A stretch of 64,000 nt of DNA from Glaciecola siphonariae. GTDB taxonomy: Bacteria > Pseudomonadota > Gammaproteobacteria > Enterobacterales > Alteromonadaceae. The stretch is taken from contig NZ_JBHSGU010000029.1 in NCBI RefSeq assembly GCF_042652645.1, positions 186,001 through 250,000 on the forward strand, read 5' to 3'. This document shows, piece after piece, positions 10,301 through 18,292 of the stretch. How positions within the stretch are numbered: position 1 is the stretch's first letter; every line of letters begins with the position of its first letter. The translations under genes and the position numbers were made by a program. The notes beneath the pieces were generated by a model, which was not told the DNA's origin, did no database searches, and saw nothing but the letters and a program-made list of their open reading frames with translations.

Positions 10301-10582
10301 GAGCGTGACAGATGCAAAACCTTGCGAGCCTGTTGCTCGCATCTCGCGCAGCCCTTCAATAGACTGCAATTCTTTTTCAAGCGGACGAATGAGCAAGCGC
10401 TCTGCGTCTTCTGGTGAAATACCGTCATACACCACCGACACATACACAATGGGTATGGTCACGTCTGGTTCGGCTTCTTTGGGAATCGAAAAGTACGAAC
10501 TCGCACCAGCAATAATCAGCATAATAAATACGAGTGCGACGGTTCGGCCTCGGGTAAATGCAGCGTCGATTATGGCGTGCAT
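7358..10582 (-). CDS. RND-family efflux transporter, inner-membrane permease
   Basis: 1074 aa from the ATG at 10582, two bases below the adaptor stop codon; a TTG further upstream lies inside the adaptor gene and is unlikely. This is the usual length for AcrB/HAE1-type or metabolite RND pumps, with 12 membrane segments and two large periplasmic loops. TM1 is near residues 10-30 and is followed by the typical FSIPKEAEPDVTIPIV. TM4 carries the family aspartate in VVGMLVDGAIVTIELADR, needed for proton coupling. An insertion rich in Ser, Gln and Lys follows TM6. It is predicted to pump small molecules from periplasm or membrane outward with the co-encoded adaptor. No outer-membrane channel gene is nearby, so a TolC supplied from elsewhere is assumed. 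Confidence 0.95.
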   Translation of the reverse strand: MHAIIDAAFTRGRTVALVFIMLIIAGASSYFSIPKEAEPDVTIPIVYVSVVYDGISPEDAERLLIRPLEKELQSIEGLREMRATGSQGFASVTLEFDAGFDSNQALQDVREKVDIAKAELPPGSEEPRVAEVNISLFPVLTVILSGDLPERSLLNIAKNLKESIEALSGVLEVNIGGEREELLEVIVDPTALETYQLSFTDVFNFVSTNNRLVAAGALDTGAGRMVFKVPGVIETMEDLASLPVKKVGNTIVTFSDVASIRRTFKDPSSFARIQGEPALALEISKRSGANIIETVAQVRALVTQAQQAWPAAVKINYLQDKSDQIKTMLGDLENNVITAIVLVMIVIIAALGVRPSILVGLAIPGSFLAAMVVINLFGFTLNIVVLFSLILVVGMLVDGAIVTIELADRYMQEGESPQTAFASASKRMSWPIIASTATTLVVFAPLLVWPGLVGEFMKFLPITVIITLFASLFMALIFIPVLGGILMRSNTNGSASTNKVKSLDSQQQASLDSKRQSSTSADIRAAESGDLSSIKGWVGGYLKVLTVLLEHPGKSLLVAIAAMFVSYAAFFIQGKGVEFFPEIEPEFLQVQVQARGDLSIVERDSLVAKVEEVLLSQAHIDSVYTKTLGAGMQSQSDMPEDVIGVIQLDLADWQTRPNSVELIDEIRSKIKDIAGIKVQVREQQSGPSAGKPVQLNVNAHNPADLAPAVAHIRRIMDELGGFVDTEDGRPLPSIEWRLKVNRELAAQFDVNVSLLGNAVTLITNGALLAEYRPDDVEDEVEIRLRFPKQSRNLDQLFALTIPTNQGLVPIRNFVTLEPAQKMGRVTRVDSERAMAIKSSVREDLLADEQTKRLKEALEKDPLPSSVSVKFKGQDEDSQQAMTFLSNAFIVAVFLMLVILLTQFNSFYQAFIVLSAIVFSTAGVLLGLVATGQAFGIVMGGIGVIALAGIVVNNNIVLIDTFNDLKSKGMSTKEAILRTSAQRIRPVLLTSVTTILGLLPMVFALTIDIIDREVSVGAPSAQWWTMLASTIAGGLTFATALTLLITPSLLMLGEKVSVSFKKGRAQKPSTKVINQ

Positions 10583-10583
10583 A

Positions 10584-11675
10584 TTAACGAGCTTCTTGCG
10601 GGCTAAGCTCTTCAACAGCAACCTGATTGCCGTCTTTTACAAAGCCTTGACCGTTAACAATAATGCGTATTTGCGCATCTAAACCGCTTACCCAAGCGCC
10701 TTGAGTGTTACTTTGCAAAATACTGACCTCACGAAAATGCACCACGTTGTCACTATCGACCACTTTCACGCCTATTTCACCGCCCGTGCCCAAAGAAAAA
10801 AGCGACGGCGAAATAAAATGAGCCATGGCTTGTTCGGTCGCAATTTTCGCTCTTGCGCTCATGCCGCTTCGCAGTTTCCCGTCGGCATTATTTATTTCAA
10901 TTTCTACCTCAAAGGTTCGGGTTTGCTCATTTGCACGGGGAGAAATATATCGAAGCGTGCCGGTGAGTTCTTCGCCAGTCGACAAGCTGATGTCGGCTTC
11001 GCTGCCAATTGATAACTTATTTACGTCTTGTTGAGCAATGGGCAAACGGACGATGAGGGGCGATTGCTCGAGCAACACCGCAACGGGCGAATTAACTTGC
11101 ACAAAATCACCTTGCTCTGCAGAAAACTGTTCAATAACGCCGCTAATAGGCGCTTTTATTTGAGTGTGCTCTATCTCTAATTCAATCGCTGCGATATTGG
11201 CCTCAGAGGCTTTCACGTCAGCCTGTGCGCGGTCAAGGTCGCTTTGAGACTGATAGTTACTCTGAGCAAGCTGCTGCAAACGCTTAAGAGTATTGCTGCG
11301 AGAAGCTAACAAGGCCTGCTCTTGTTCAAGCCGTATCTTTCTGTCATTTAGTTCAATCGCAGCAATCACCTGCCCCTTCTCAACTCTATCGCCCTCTGTT
11401 GCAAAACGCTTTTCAATTTGGCCTTGTGTTTGCGCTCTCACTTGCACTACAGAGTTAGGTTCAACCTGTCCGTTGGAAGTTACGTATAGCTGGGTAGGCT
11501 TAGCTTGCATTGTTTTTACCGCTACCTTAAACAAAGTATTTTGCGCGCTTTGCCCGGACTCGCTCGACGAATCTGAATTCCCATCGCTATCGGAGGCATC
11601 AAACAGCATGCCCGATAGCATCCATAACACAAACAACAGGGAGCACAATGCGGCGATTACGTAGGATTTTCTCAT
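10584..11675 (-). CDS. RND efflux periplasmic adaptor subunit (membrane fusion protein)
   Basis: 363 aa. One N-terminal membrane anchor (about residues 7-25) is followed by a Ser-rich linker, a lipoyl/barrel-sandwich half-motif (GQVEPNSVVQVRAQTQGQIE), a helical hairpin (about 105-165), the second lipoyl half (IKAPISGVIEQFSAEQGDFV), a beta-barrel, and a membrane-proximal domain. This is the HlyD/AcrA order. It connects the RND pump to the outer-membrane channel. It is the first gene of a three-gene operon with 1 base to the pump start. A perfect 12-bp palindrome lies 36 bases before the start codon and could be the operator; no regulator gene is adjacent. Confidence 0.93.
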   Translation of the reverse strand: MRKSYVIAALCSLLFVLWMLSGMLFDASDSDGNSDSSSESGQSAQNTLFKVAVKTMQAKPTQLYVTSNGQVEPNSVVQVRAQTQGQIEKRFATEGDRVEKGQVIAAIELNDRKIRLEQEQALLASRSNTLKRLQQLAQSNYQSQSDLDRAQADVKASEANIAAIELEIEHTQIKAPISGVIEQFSAEQGDFVQVNSPVAVLLEQSPLIVRLPIAQQDVNKLSIGSEADISLSTGEELTGTLRYISPRANEQTRTFEVEIEINNADGKLRSGMSARAKIATEQAMAHFISPSLFSLGTGGEIGVKVVDSDNVVHFREVSILQSNTQGAWVSGLDAQIRIIVNGQGFVKDGNQVAVEELSPQEAR

Positions 11676-11710
11676 TGAAAGTATTATCTCTTTAGCGAAC
11701 TAGAGTGCGG

Positions 11711-11722
11711 AATTAGCTAATT
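11711..11722. promoter_or_regulatory. Palindrome upstream of the efflux operon
   Basis: AATTAGCTAATT is a perfect 12-bp palindrome 36 bases upstream of the adaptor start codon, in a place where a repressor would block the promoter. No regulator is encoded next to it. AT-rich palindromes of this size also occur by chance. Confidence 0.35.
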
Positions 11723-11947
11723 AACTCGCAGTTACAACTACTAGGGTGTGTGGCTACTTATAATACACTTTTTACGGTAAAATTAAGAATTTGAATCACC
11801 GTGCACTGCTTTAGGCTGGCTCTCAAGCGCTGACTGTTCAGTCCATGCTGCAAGGAATCAATAACGCAGGGTCGCCTTTTAGCCAAAACCAGGCACAAAG
11901 CTGCCTAAGAGCAACTGGAAGAAACTACAAGCTGCCAGTACTCTTGC

Positions 11948-13156
11948 TCAAAGGCTGTTTACTATCTGCTTGAGCTGCTCTTGAATAGACTCAATCGCCT
12001 CTTTCATTTCTTCACTTTGCTCTGTGCTTTGATTGAACTGCTCCGTTTTACCGGCAACGATGGACGTAAGTTCGTCTTCTTGTTGTTCGAGTAAGCCGAG
12101 CTTGAAAAAGGCCTGTTCAAATTCAATATTCATGTCTTCAATAATATTCACAATGCTTGATTTATTCGTTTGATATTGTTTTGACAACATGTCGAGCGTA
12201 CTGGCCACATCTAATAATCGCTCTCGTAATTCTGGTGACGTCGATGCAGCTAGGTTTTGTTTTGCGTCGGCAGATGCTGCGCCATCAGAAGTTTGTGCAG
12301 AATCTGGCTTGACAGGAGAACTAGAGGCAGCAGGGGATGCACTGGCACCCAGTTTTGTATTGAGTGCATCGGTATCTTCTAAAATCATCATCAGGTTGTC
12401 GCGCAAATCGCCTTTTACGATGTCGTCTTCCGGCATGTTTTTCACAATTACCGAAATGCTCTCAAAGTTAACTATGTAACGATTGCCTTTTTCTAGAAAA
12501 CGCGCCTGCATTCTGCCAGCCCTGCTCAACAAATCTTCTTCAAGGGGCGTGAGCATGCCGCGAGTGGCTTTGTTTATCACGTTAACTGGGGTGCGCAGCT
12601 GCACGCATACGTCCATATTTAATCCGTCAAAAACATCAAAAAGTGCACTTAACAGCCCTTCGTGCGTTTTTATTTTTAAACCCGCTCGCAAAAACCCTAG
12701 CACTGTTCCCAAATGGCCGGCACTTTGAATCACTGACATCACCATGTCAGATGTGTTTTTATGTTCGTCTTGCAACTGCTGCAGTAACTCGCGCTCATGA
12801 ACAATCACATCGACCTTTCTGGCAACAACATTGGTATCAATAGGCTTGGTTAAATAATCTACGCCACCTACATCAAAGCCTTTCAAAATTTCGTCAGTCG
12901 AATCGTTTGCCGATACAAACACAACGGGTAGCTCAGGCGATATCGCAAGGATCTCTTTGCACGTGTCGTAGCCATTTTTAAGCGGCATATTTACGTCCAG
13001 CATCACCAGCTCGATTTGTTTGTCTTCCTTAACCATATTTACGGCTTGCTCACCAGAAGTGGCCACTACGATGGCATACTTATGCTTGAGCACCTCCATT
13101 AAAATACGAAGTTCATTAGGTGAATCGTCAACCAGTAAAATGCGGTGTTTATCCAT
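11948..13156 (-). CDS. Response regulator with unidentified C-terminal output region
   Basis: 402 aa. Residues 1-122 are a complete receiver domain: acidic pair Asp10/Asp11, phosphoacceptor Asp54 (VMLDVNMP), Ser/Thr switch, and Lys in DYLTKPID. The remaining 280 residues contain no HTH, GGDEF, EAL or HD-GYP signature that I can see. A helical region around VCVQLRTPVNVINKATRG, a short beta segment (GNRYIVNFESISVIVKNMP) and a Ser/Ala-rich linker at about 270-310 precede a long C-terminal coiled coil. It lies 3 bases downstream of the hybrid kinase and is almost certainly its partner. By position it could match the HnoD-type regulators of Shewanella H-NOX loci, but HD-GYP residues are not evident. 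A 272-base gene-free gap follows, up to the efflux operon. Confidence 0.88.
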   Translation of the reverse strand: MDKHRILLVDDSPNELRILMEVLKHKYAIVVATSGEQAVNMVKEDKQIELVMLDVNMPLKNGYDTCKEILAISPELPVVFVSANDSTDEILKGFDVGGVDYLTKPIDTNVVARKVDVIVHERELLQQLQDEHKNTSDMVMSVIQSAGHLGTVLGFLRAGLKIKTHEGLLSALFDVFDGLNMDVCVQLRTPVNVINKATRGMLTPLEEDLLSRAGRMQARFLEKGNRYIVNFESISVIVKNMPEDDIVKGDLRDNLMMILEDTDALNTKLGASASPAASSSPVKPDSAQTSDGAASADAKQNLAASTSPELRERLLDVASTLDMLSKQYQTNKSSIVNIIEDMNIEFEQAFFKLGLLEQQEDELTSIVAGKTEQFNQSTEQSEEMKEAIESIQEQLKQIVNSL

Positions 13157-13159
13157 TAT

Positions 13160-15094
13160 TTAATCCATCGTAAGTCTTGCTTGAGTCAGCGCTTTTGCCA
13201 CTGCTTGAGTGTCAAAAGCCTGCATGGCAGTCTCTGCACTTTTAAGTACAGCAAGTAAAGTTGCATCTAAATCAAAGCTTAAAAGCTCGTTTAAGGCAGC
13301 TTCGGCTGCAAAAACATCTTGCTTAAGGTTTTGTTCTATAAGCGATATCTGTGCCAGTATTTGCGTAGGTGACGCTGAAACAAGTGATTTTTCTGGCTGA
13401 GCGTCGGCCGGAGACGCTAACGCCTCAAAATCACGACGAGTTTCCTCCAGCATCTGGCTCATTTGCTGAATAACATCATCACTTGGCCAAGTATTATGTT
13501 CGAGTAACATCGCTTCATGGCTTGATGCTAATTCTGATAGTGCCTGCATGCCTAAGTTACCGCCGCTGCCTTTAATTTTATGCAGCATAGATATCGCATA
13601 ATCTGTCATATCGTCTGCTTTTGCCTGCTGAAACACCGGTAAAAAATCAGTAAATTCCAACAAAAATCGGCTTAATAAACTGTGCAGCAACAACCAATCA
13701 CCGCCAACTCGTGGCAAAGCGCTCTGCAAATTAAGATGGGCAATGTTAACAGGCGGTAAATCAGCGGACTCTTCATTGGCATCAATGTCTTGTGTCACAT
13801 GCTTTTGCAACACGCTAAGCAGAATATCTTTATCGAGAGGCTTTGAAACATGCGCCTGCATACCGGCGTTAAAACACTCTTTTATGTGCTCATCGCTGCT
13901 GTGTGCAGTCATGGCAATAATGGGTATGGAGTCGGCAATTAGGCCCTCGTTACGCATCACTTTTGCCGCCTGCACGCCGCCCATCACTGGCATTTGCAAA
14001 TCCATGAGGATGCCGTGATAGTCAGCTTGCTTCACCATTTCAAGCGCTTGCGCGCCATTTTCAGCCAAGCTCACGTCAAACCCCCAGGTCTCTAACAAGC
14101 GTTGGGCAACAAGTTGGTTAACTTTGTGATCCTCAACCAATAATAAATGGGCTTGTAAAGTGTTTGAGCGTTGCTCGTGATGCGTGCTCTGGGAGGCGCT
14201 TAATTCAGGCGCTAGGTCCATACTTACGTCAACTGTAAACGTGGTGCCCTCACCTAAAGTACTCTCAATATCTATCGTACCGCCAAGCATATCTACCAAG
14301 CGTTTTGTGATATTCATACCCAAACCAGTACCACCAAATTCTCGCGTAATACTTGTGTCGGCTTGTTCAAATGCAGAAAACACCGACTTTAAATTTTCTT
14401 GGCTAATGCCAATACCGGTATCAATAACCTGTAAGCGATACCTGCCCTGCTCTAAGCGTTTAAACCGTAGGTTAACGGTACCGCTGTGGGTGAATTTAAT
14501 TGCATTTGACAGCAAGTTGGTAATGATTTGAGTCAGTCTTAACTTATCGGTGGTAAGGGTTTTTTCTACGCTTGGGTCAACCTCAACGTTTAGAGCAATA
14601 TTTTTTTGCTTCGCCTGCAACACAAACGGCGCTGCCACACCGCTTAAATAGGGCGCTATTTCTACAGGTCCGAGTTCAATACTTATTTTGTTAGCTTCTA
14701 TTTTCGAGAAATCGAGAATGTCGTTTATCACTTCGAGCAAATGCTTTCCAGAAGACTCAGCAATGTCTAGCAGCTCTCTTTGTGCAGGGCTCACCTTTTC
14801 ATTTTGCAGCAGTGTTAACACGCCTAAAACACCGTTCATGGGTGTTCTGAGTTCGTGACTCATATTAGCGATAAAATCGGTTTTCACTTTTAATGCATTT
14901 AGCGCATCGTCGCGTGCTTTTTGCATTTGCGCGGTACGCTCAGCCACCAGCTTTTCTAGACTTTCGCTTAGGGCAAAAAGCTCTAGGTTTTTTTCATAAA
15001 GCGCCGCGCTCTTTTCTTCTAATAAACGCTCAGCCTCTTTACGTGCTAAACGCTCTCGCTCAATTCGGCGCTGAAACTTATCGGCATCGGTCAT
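13160..15094 (-). CDS. Soluble hybrid histidine kinase with REC and HPt, H-NOX associated (HahK-like)
   Basis: 644 aa without membrane segments. An N-terminal coiled coil (about 1-75) leads into HisKA with phospho-accepting His80 in NMSHELRTPMNG. The HATPase_c domain has its N box near NLLSNAIKF and the G boxes DTGIGIS and GGTGLGMNI. A receiver domain follows with Asp in ILMDLQMPVMGG. The C-terminal HPt domain has its His in LHKIKGSGGNLG. This gives a His-Asp-His relay whose last phosphate would pass to a separate receiver, most simply the regulator 3 bases downstream. With no sensor domain of its own, and with the H-NOX gene 4 bases upstream, it should be controlled by the H-NOX protein, as in Pseudoalteromonas and Shewanella NO-sensing kinases. 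Confidence 0.93.
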   Translation of the reverse strand: MTDADKFQRRIERERLARKEAERLLEEKSAALYEKNLELFALSESLEKLVAERTAQMQKARDDALNALKVKTDFIANMSHELRTPMNGVLGVLTLLQNEKVSPAQRELLDIAESSGKHLLEVINDILDFSKIEANKISIELGPVEIAPYLSGVAAPFVLQAKQKNIALNVEVDPSVEKTLTTDKLRLTQIITNLLSNAIKFTHSGTVNLRFKRLEQGRYRLQVIDTGIGISQENLKSVFSAFEQADTSITREFGGTGLGMNITKRLVDMLGGTIDIESTLGEGTTFTVDVSMDLAPELSASQSTHHEQRSNTLQAHLLLVEDHKVNQLVAQRLLETWGFDVSLAENGAQALEMVKQADYHGILMDLQMPVMGGVQAAKVMRNEGLIADSIPIIAMTAHSSDEHIKECFNAGMQAHVSKPLDKDILLSVLQKHVTQDIDANEESADLPPVNIAHLNLQSALPRVGGDWLLLHSLLSRFLLEFTDFLPVFQQAKADDMTDYAISMLHKIKGSGGNLGMQALSELASSHEAMLLEHNTWPSDDVIQQMSQMLEETRRDFEALASPADAQPEKSLVSASPTQILAQISLIEQNLKQDVFAAEAALNELLSFDLDATLLAVLKSAETAMQAFDTQAVAKALTQARLTMD

Positions 15095-15098
15095 TCGC

Positions 15099-15665
15099 TC
15101 AATGCCTCACTTGCGAAGAAACCTCAGGCCTAATTTCAAAGGTTGCGCAATGCACCGAGCCTTCTTGCCAGTGCTTCACGTCAACTTTGTGAGGTTCGCT
15201 GTAGTATTCAAAACATGCGGTTATAAGGCCATAGGCCAGCAAATAGAGATTTCGCTCTGAGCGATAGTGCAGTTTAAACGGCGTGTCGGCGGTAGCATCT
15301 TCGTACTTAAAGTCGGGAAGCTCTGCATCGGGATAGAGTTTTTTTACCTCAACATGAATATGCCGGTCTATTTCTCTAAATAGAGCTAAGGCAGAACCAG
15401 CCTCAACAAAAAATTGTGCGAAATTTTGCGTAAAAACGCCTGCCAGATGCTTGCCAAAGGCTTGCAGTAAGTCGCCTACGGCCATCCCTGACTGCGCGGA
15501 AAGCTCAACAACCATGTTTTCCAGCTCTTGGTAGTCGTATGAACCTACAGCAGTATACGCCCCTCCAGATTTTGGCTGGGTATTATCAATGAGGGTGTCG
15601 ACCATATCATAGTCAAATGTATCCTCTACCATTTCTAAAAACTCGGTAAATACTAAGCCTCTCAT
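15099..15665 (-). CDS. Heme NO-binding (H-NOX) sensor protein
   Basis: 188 aa, the normal length of a stand-alone bacterial H-NOX domain. The N-terminus MRGLVFTEFLEMVED is typical. The proximal heme ligand is His104 in HIHVEVKKLYPDAELP. The heme-propionate motif YxSxR is complete as YRSER at 134-138. The protein is cytoplasmic and binds NO through ferrous heme; the NO-bound form usually inhibits its cognate kinase. It is the first gene of a three-gene minus-strand operon (H-NOX, hybrid kinase, response regulator) and is divergent from a GGDEF-EAL gene across a 165-base shared promoter region. I see no clear NorR or NsrR site there. Confidence 0.95.
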   Translation of the reverse strand: MRGLVFTEFLEMVEDTFDYDMVDTLIDNTQPKSGGAYTAVGSYDYQELENMVVELSAQSGMAVGDLLQAFGKHLAGVFTQNFAQFFVEAGSALALFREIDRHIHVEVKKLYPDAELPDFKYEDATADTPFKLHYRSERNLYLLAYGLITACFEYYSEPHKVDVKHWQEGSVHCATFEIRPEVSSQVRH

Positions 15666-15830
15666 TGTTGCTCCCTATAAGAATACGTGGCATTTTGTTC
15701 GATTATTAGTCATTATCGGCCTTAGCACGTAATCATTAAGCAATTTTAGTGAGTTAAGGCACGCTTATTTTGCCGATTTGATGCATCGCATTTACGTACT
15801 GATTGATTTGAAGGAAAACAAACTTCGTCT

Positions 15831-18164
15831 ATGAGCAGTTCTCTTTACATACAGATAGCGAGATTAGTAGGAGCGATGGTACTGGTGACTGCGCTGCTGA
15901 TTTTAGCTGTTGTGTGGAATAACCTAAGCCAAACCGTTCACAAAAATATATTTTCTGGGCTTACAGGGGCTGAGTATGGCTACAAGCGTGAGTTAGGTAA
16001 TTTCCAAGCCAATAAAATCGAAAAAATAAAGCTCATGCTTGAAAACAGCGCTTACATAAAGGCCTTACAAAGCCCTGAAAAAGCAATCCAACAGCAAGCC
16101 TTGCTAGCGATGAATGAAGAGGTTGAGGCCACGTTTGTCGCCCTAAACGACAGTTCACTCTTAAACGCTCACGTGGTATCAAACCCCAATGTTATTCTGC
16201 CAAAAGACGTGATTGAAGAGATGGTAAATGTCGCCGAGAAACGAGAGGCCAGCTCTTTTTTTTATAATCTAGACGGTTCACTGTATTGGTTGATGAATGC
16301 GCCAGCACAACAAATGGGCGAAAATAAATGCGTATTGGTTGCCTACAAATTTGACAGTGACATTATAGACAGCTTGTCTGACGCCTTAGGCATGCGGATT
16401 GCGGTCACCTTCAATCAAAACAATCCTCAGTTAATTAGCTCATTAGACAATGTATCGATTGACCAACTCGAAAGATGGCAAATCAGCGACGATTATCTTG
16501 ACTTATTTAACCCCAGTGTGATGTTTGGCCTTCAGTCTTTGTACACCAAACGCATACCTGTTGAAGGCATGAAAAACGATACGGCTGCAACTTATCTAAC
16601 CATAAATGCCCAGCGCGTTTCTAACAACTTTATTACCCTGCAGAGCACGATAGCGCTTATTAGTTTAGTGGCAGTGGCCCTTGCCATAGCGGTTGGCGTG
16701 TATCTGGCCAGAAAAATCACTCGCCCCTTATCGAATATGGTGACCTACACCGAAGGTATCGCAAGCGGCGATTACTCACAAAAGCTTAAGTTTGAGAACG
16801 TTTCATCAGAATTTAAAGCATTAGCAAACGCCTTTGACAATATGCGCCGCGCCATTCAGGAGCGCGAGGCGACCATTACCGAGCAAACTCAAATCGACAC
16901 CCTCACCGCCTTGTACAATCGCTCATATTTGCGCGTGATAATTGAGCAAAAGCTAGGCGCGAATATCGGCTTTCAAGCGGTTGGCATTAATATTAGAGGA
17001 TTTAGAAGTATCAATGATGTATTCGGCTATGAGATAGGCGATGGCTGTTTGCAATTGGTCGCTAAAAGGGTAAAAGAATTAAGCGGCGTCGCAGCAAGGA
17101 TAACGGGCGGCGAAATCATATGGCTACCTGATGAAAGCTATAGCCGTGCCGCCCTGTTGACCCTGCAAGACGAGCTTGAAAATGATGTTGTGGTTAGAGG
17201 CGTAACGATTAACCTTAAAATTGTAATTGGGGTTTTGTCGCTACCTCAAGATGCAACTTGCGCAGAAGATTTGTACCGGCGAATGAACATCGTCATAGAC
17301 GAGGCGCACTCCAGTAAAACCTTTTTGCTGTATTACAACGAAGAGCAAGAACTTAGATACTTGCGGCGCTTGTCTATTATTAGCGCACTGAAAAAAGCCA
17401 TTGAGGATGATGATGGTCAACTGCGCTTGGTCTACCAACCGAAAGTTCCTTTGCAAAACAACCAAGACAACAAGCTAGGCGATAAGGTTTATCTAGAGGC
17501 CCTTGCGCGATGGGAACACCCCGAATTAGGGCACGTATCACCCGATGAATTCGTCAGCGCTGCTGAGCATGCTGGCTTTATCAATATGTTAACACGCTGG
17601 GTTATCACTACTGTTGTTGCAGATATTTGCGACATGAGGCAAAGCGCTCCAGACATCAAAGTCGCCGTTAACATTTGCGCCGACGATGTGCTAGATAGCT
17701 CATTACTACCGTTTATTGAAAACCTCCTTAAAAAGGCGGGGTTGAAAAACAGCGCAATATTACTCGAACTCACAGAGCGAGTGATTGTTAGAAACCCAGA
17801 TACTTCAATAAAACGGCTGCGAGCGCTAAATCAAGCTGGATTTAAAATTGCGATAGATGATTTTGGCACCGGTTATTCATCACTTTCGTATTTGACCAAG
17901 CTGCCCATCGACATATTAAAGATTGACCAAAGTTTTGTGTATGAACTACATAAAAACAAAGAACAGCAAGCCATTTGTAAAACCATATTAAGTTTGGCTG
18001 AAAACCTAAACATTGACGTGGTAGCAGAGGGCATAGAAGATGATGCCAGCCTAGAAGTTTTAACGAAACTTGGATGTAAATGGGGGCAAGGCTACCTAAT
18101 TTGCCGACCAACTGCTAAGGCTGAAATAGTCGCTTGGATAACAACATGGCCTAAAGCTCACTAG
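15831..18164 (+). CDS. Membrane GGDEF-EAL protein, probable c-di-GMP phosphodiesterase
   Basis: 777 aa. TM1 spans about 8-30, a periplasmic sensor region of about 235 residues follows, then TM2 near 270-290, a HAMP domain (ARKITRPLSNMV), GGDEF and EAL. The GGDEF motif is degenerate (TGGEII instead of GGDEF), so cyclase activity is unlikely. The EAL domain keeps its key motifs: EALARWEHPELG, DDFGTGYSSLSYL and VAEGIED. Hydrolysis of c-di-GMP to pGpG is the expected activity. The start is supported by AAGGAAA about 13 bases upstream. It is divergent from the H-NOX operon. The shared region suggests co-regulation, as with the EAL-type output of Shewanella H-NOX systems, but here the EAL protein is membrane bound and lacks a receiver. 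Confidence 0.92.
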   Translation: MSSSLYIQIARLVGAMVLVTALLILAVVWNNLSQTVHKNIFSGLTGAEYGYKRELGNFQANKIEKIKLMLENSAYIKALQSPEKAIQQQALLAMNEEVEATFVALNDSSLLNAHVVSNPNVILPKDVIEEMVNVAEKREASSFFYNLDGSLYWLMNAPAQQMGENKCVLVAYKFDSDIIDSLSDALGMRIAVTFNQNNPQLISSLDNVSIDQLERWQISDDYLDLFNPSVMFGLQSLYTKRIPVEGMKNDTAATYLTINAQRVSNNFITLQSTIALISLVAVALAIAVGVYLARKITRPLSNMVTYTEGIASGDYSQKLKFENVSSEFKALANAFDNMRRAIQEREATITEQTQIDTLTALYNRSYLRVIIEQKLGANIGFQAVGINIRGFRSINDVFGYEIGDGCLQLVAKRVKELSGVAARITGGEIIWLPDESYSRAALLTLQDELENDVVVRGVTINLKIVIGVLSLPQDATCAEDLYRRMNIVIDEAHSSKTFLLYYNEEQELRYLRRLSIISALKKAIEDDDGQLRLVYQPKVPLQNNQDNKLGDKVYLEALARWEHPELGHVSPDEFVSAAEHAGFINMLTRWVITTVVADICDMRQSAPDIKVAVNICADDVLDSSLLPFIENLLKKAGLKNSAILLELTERVIVRNPDTSIKRLRALNQAGFKIAIDDFGTGYSSLSYLTKLPIDILKIDQSFVYELHKNKEQQAICKTILSLAENLNIDVVAEGIEDDASLEVLTKLGCKWGQGYLICRPTAKAEIVAWITTWPKAH

Positions 18165-18292
18165 CTTAGCCTATCGCACGCGGTCAATAAATACGCGCTA
18201 ATTTTAGCTCATCAAACCTACTTCTTTTGCATAAAGGTTGATATTATCTAGCGTATTAGTTTAGTAAATTAGTAATTCAAGGAAGTTTCATC

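Noticed and set aside
10014..10682. Long plus-strand reading frame of 222 codons opposite the RND pump gene
   Set aside because: It lies antisense to a well-supported transporter and has a Ser/Thr/Ile-rich, low-complexity translation typical of a shadow frame.
15666..15830. Possible sigma-54 site (GTGGCATTTTGTT) between the H-NOX and EAL genes
   Set aside because: The GG-N10-GC spacing is not met and the -12 element is missing.
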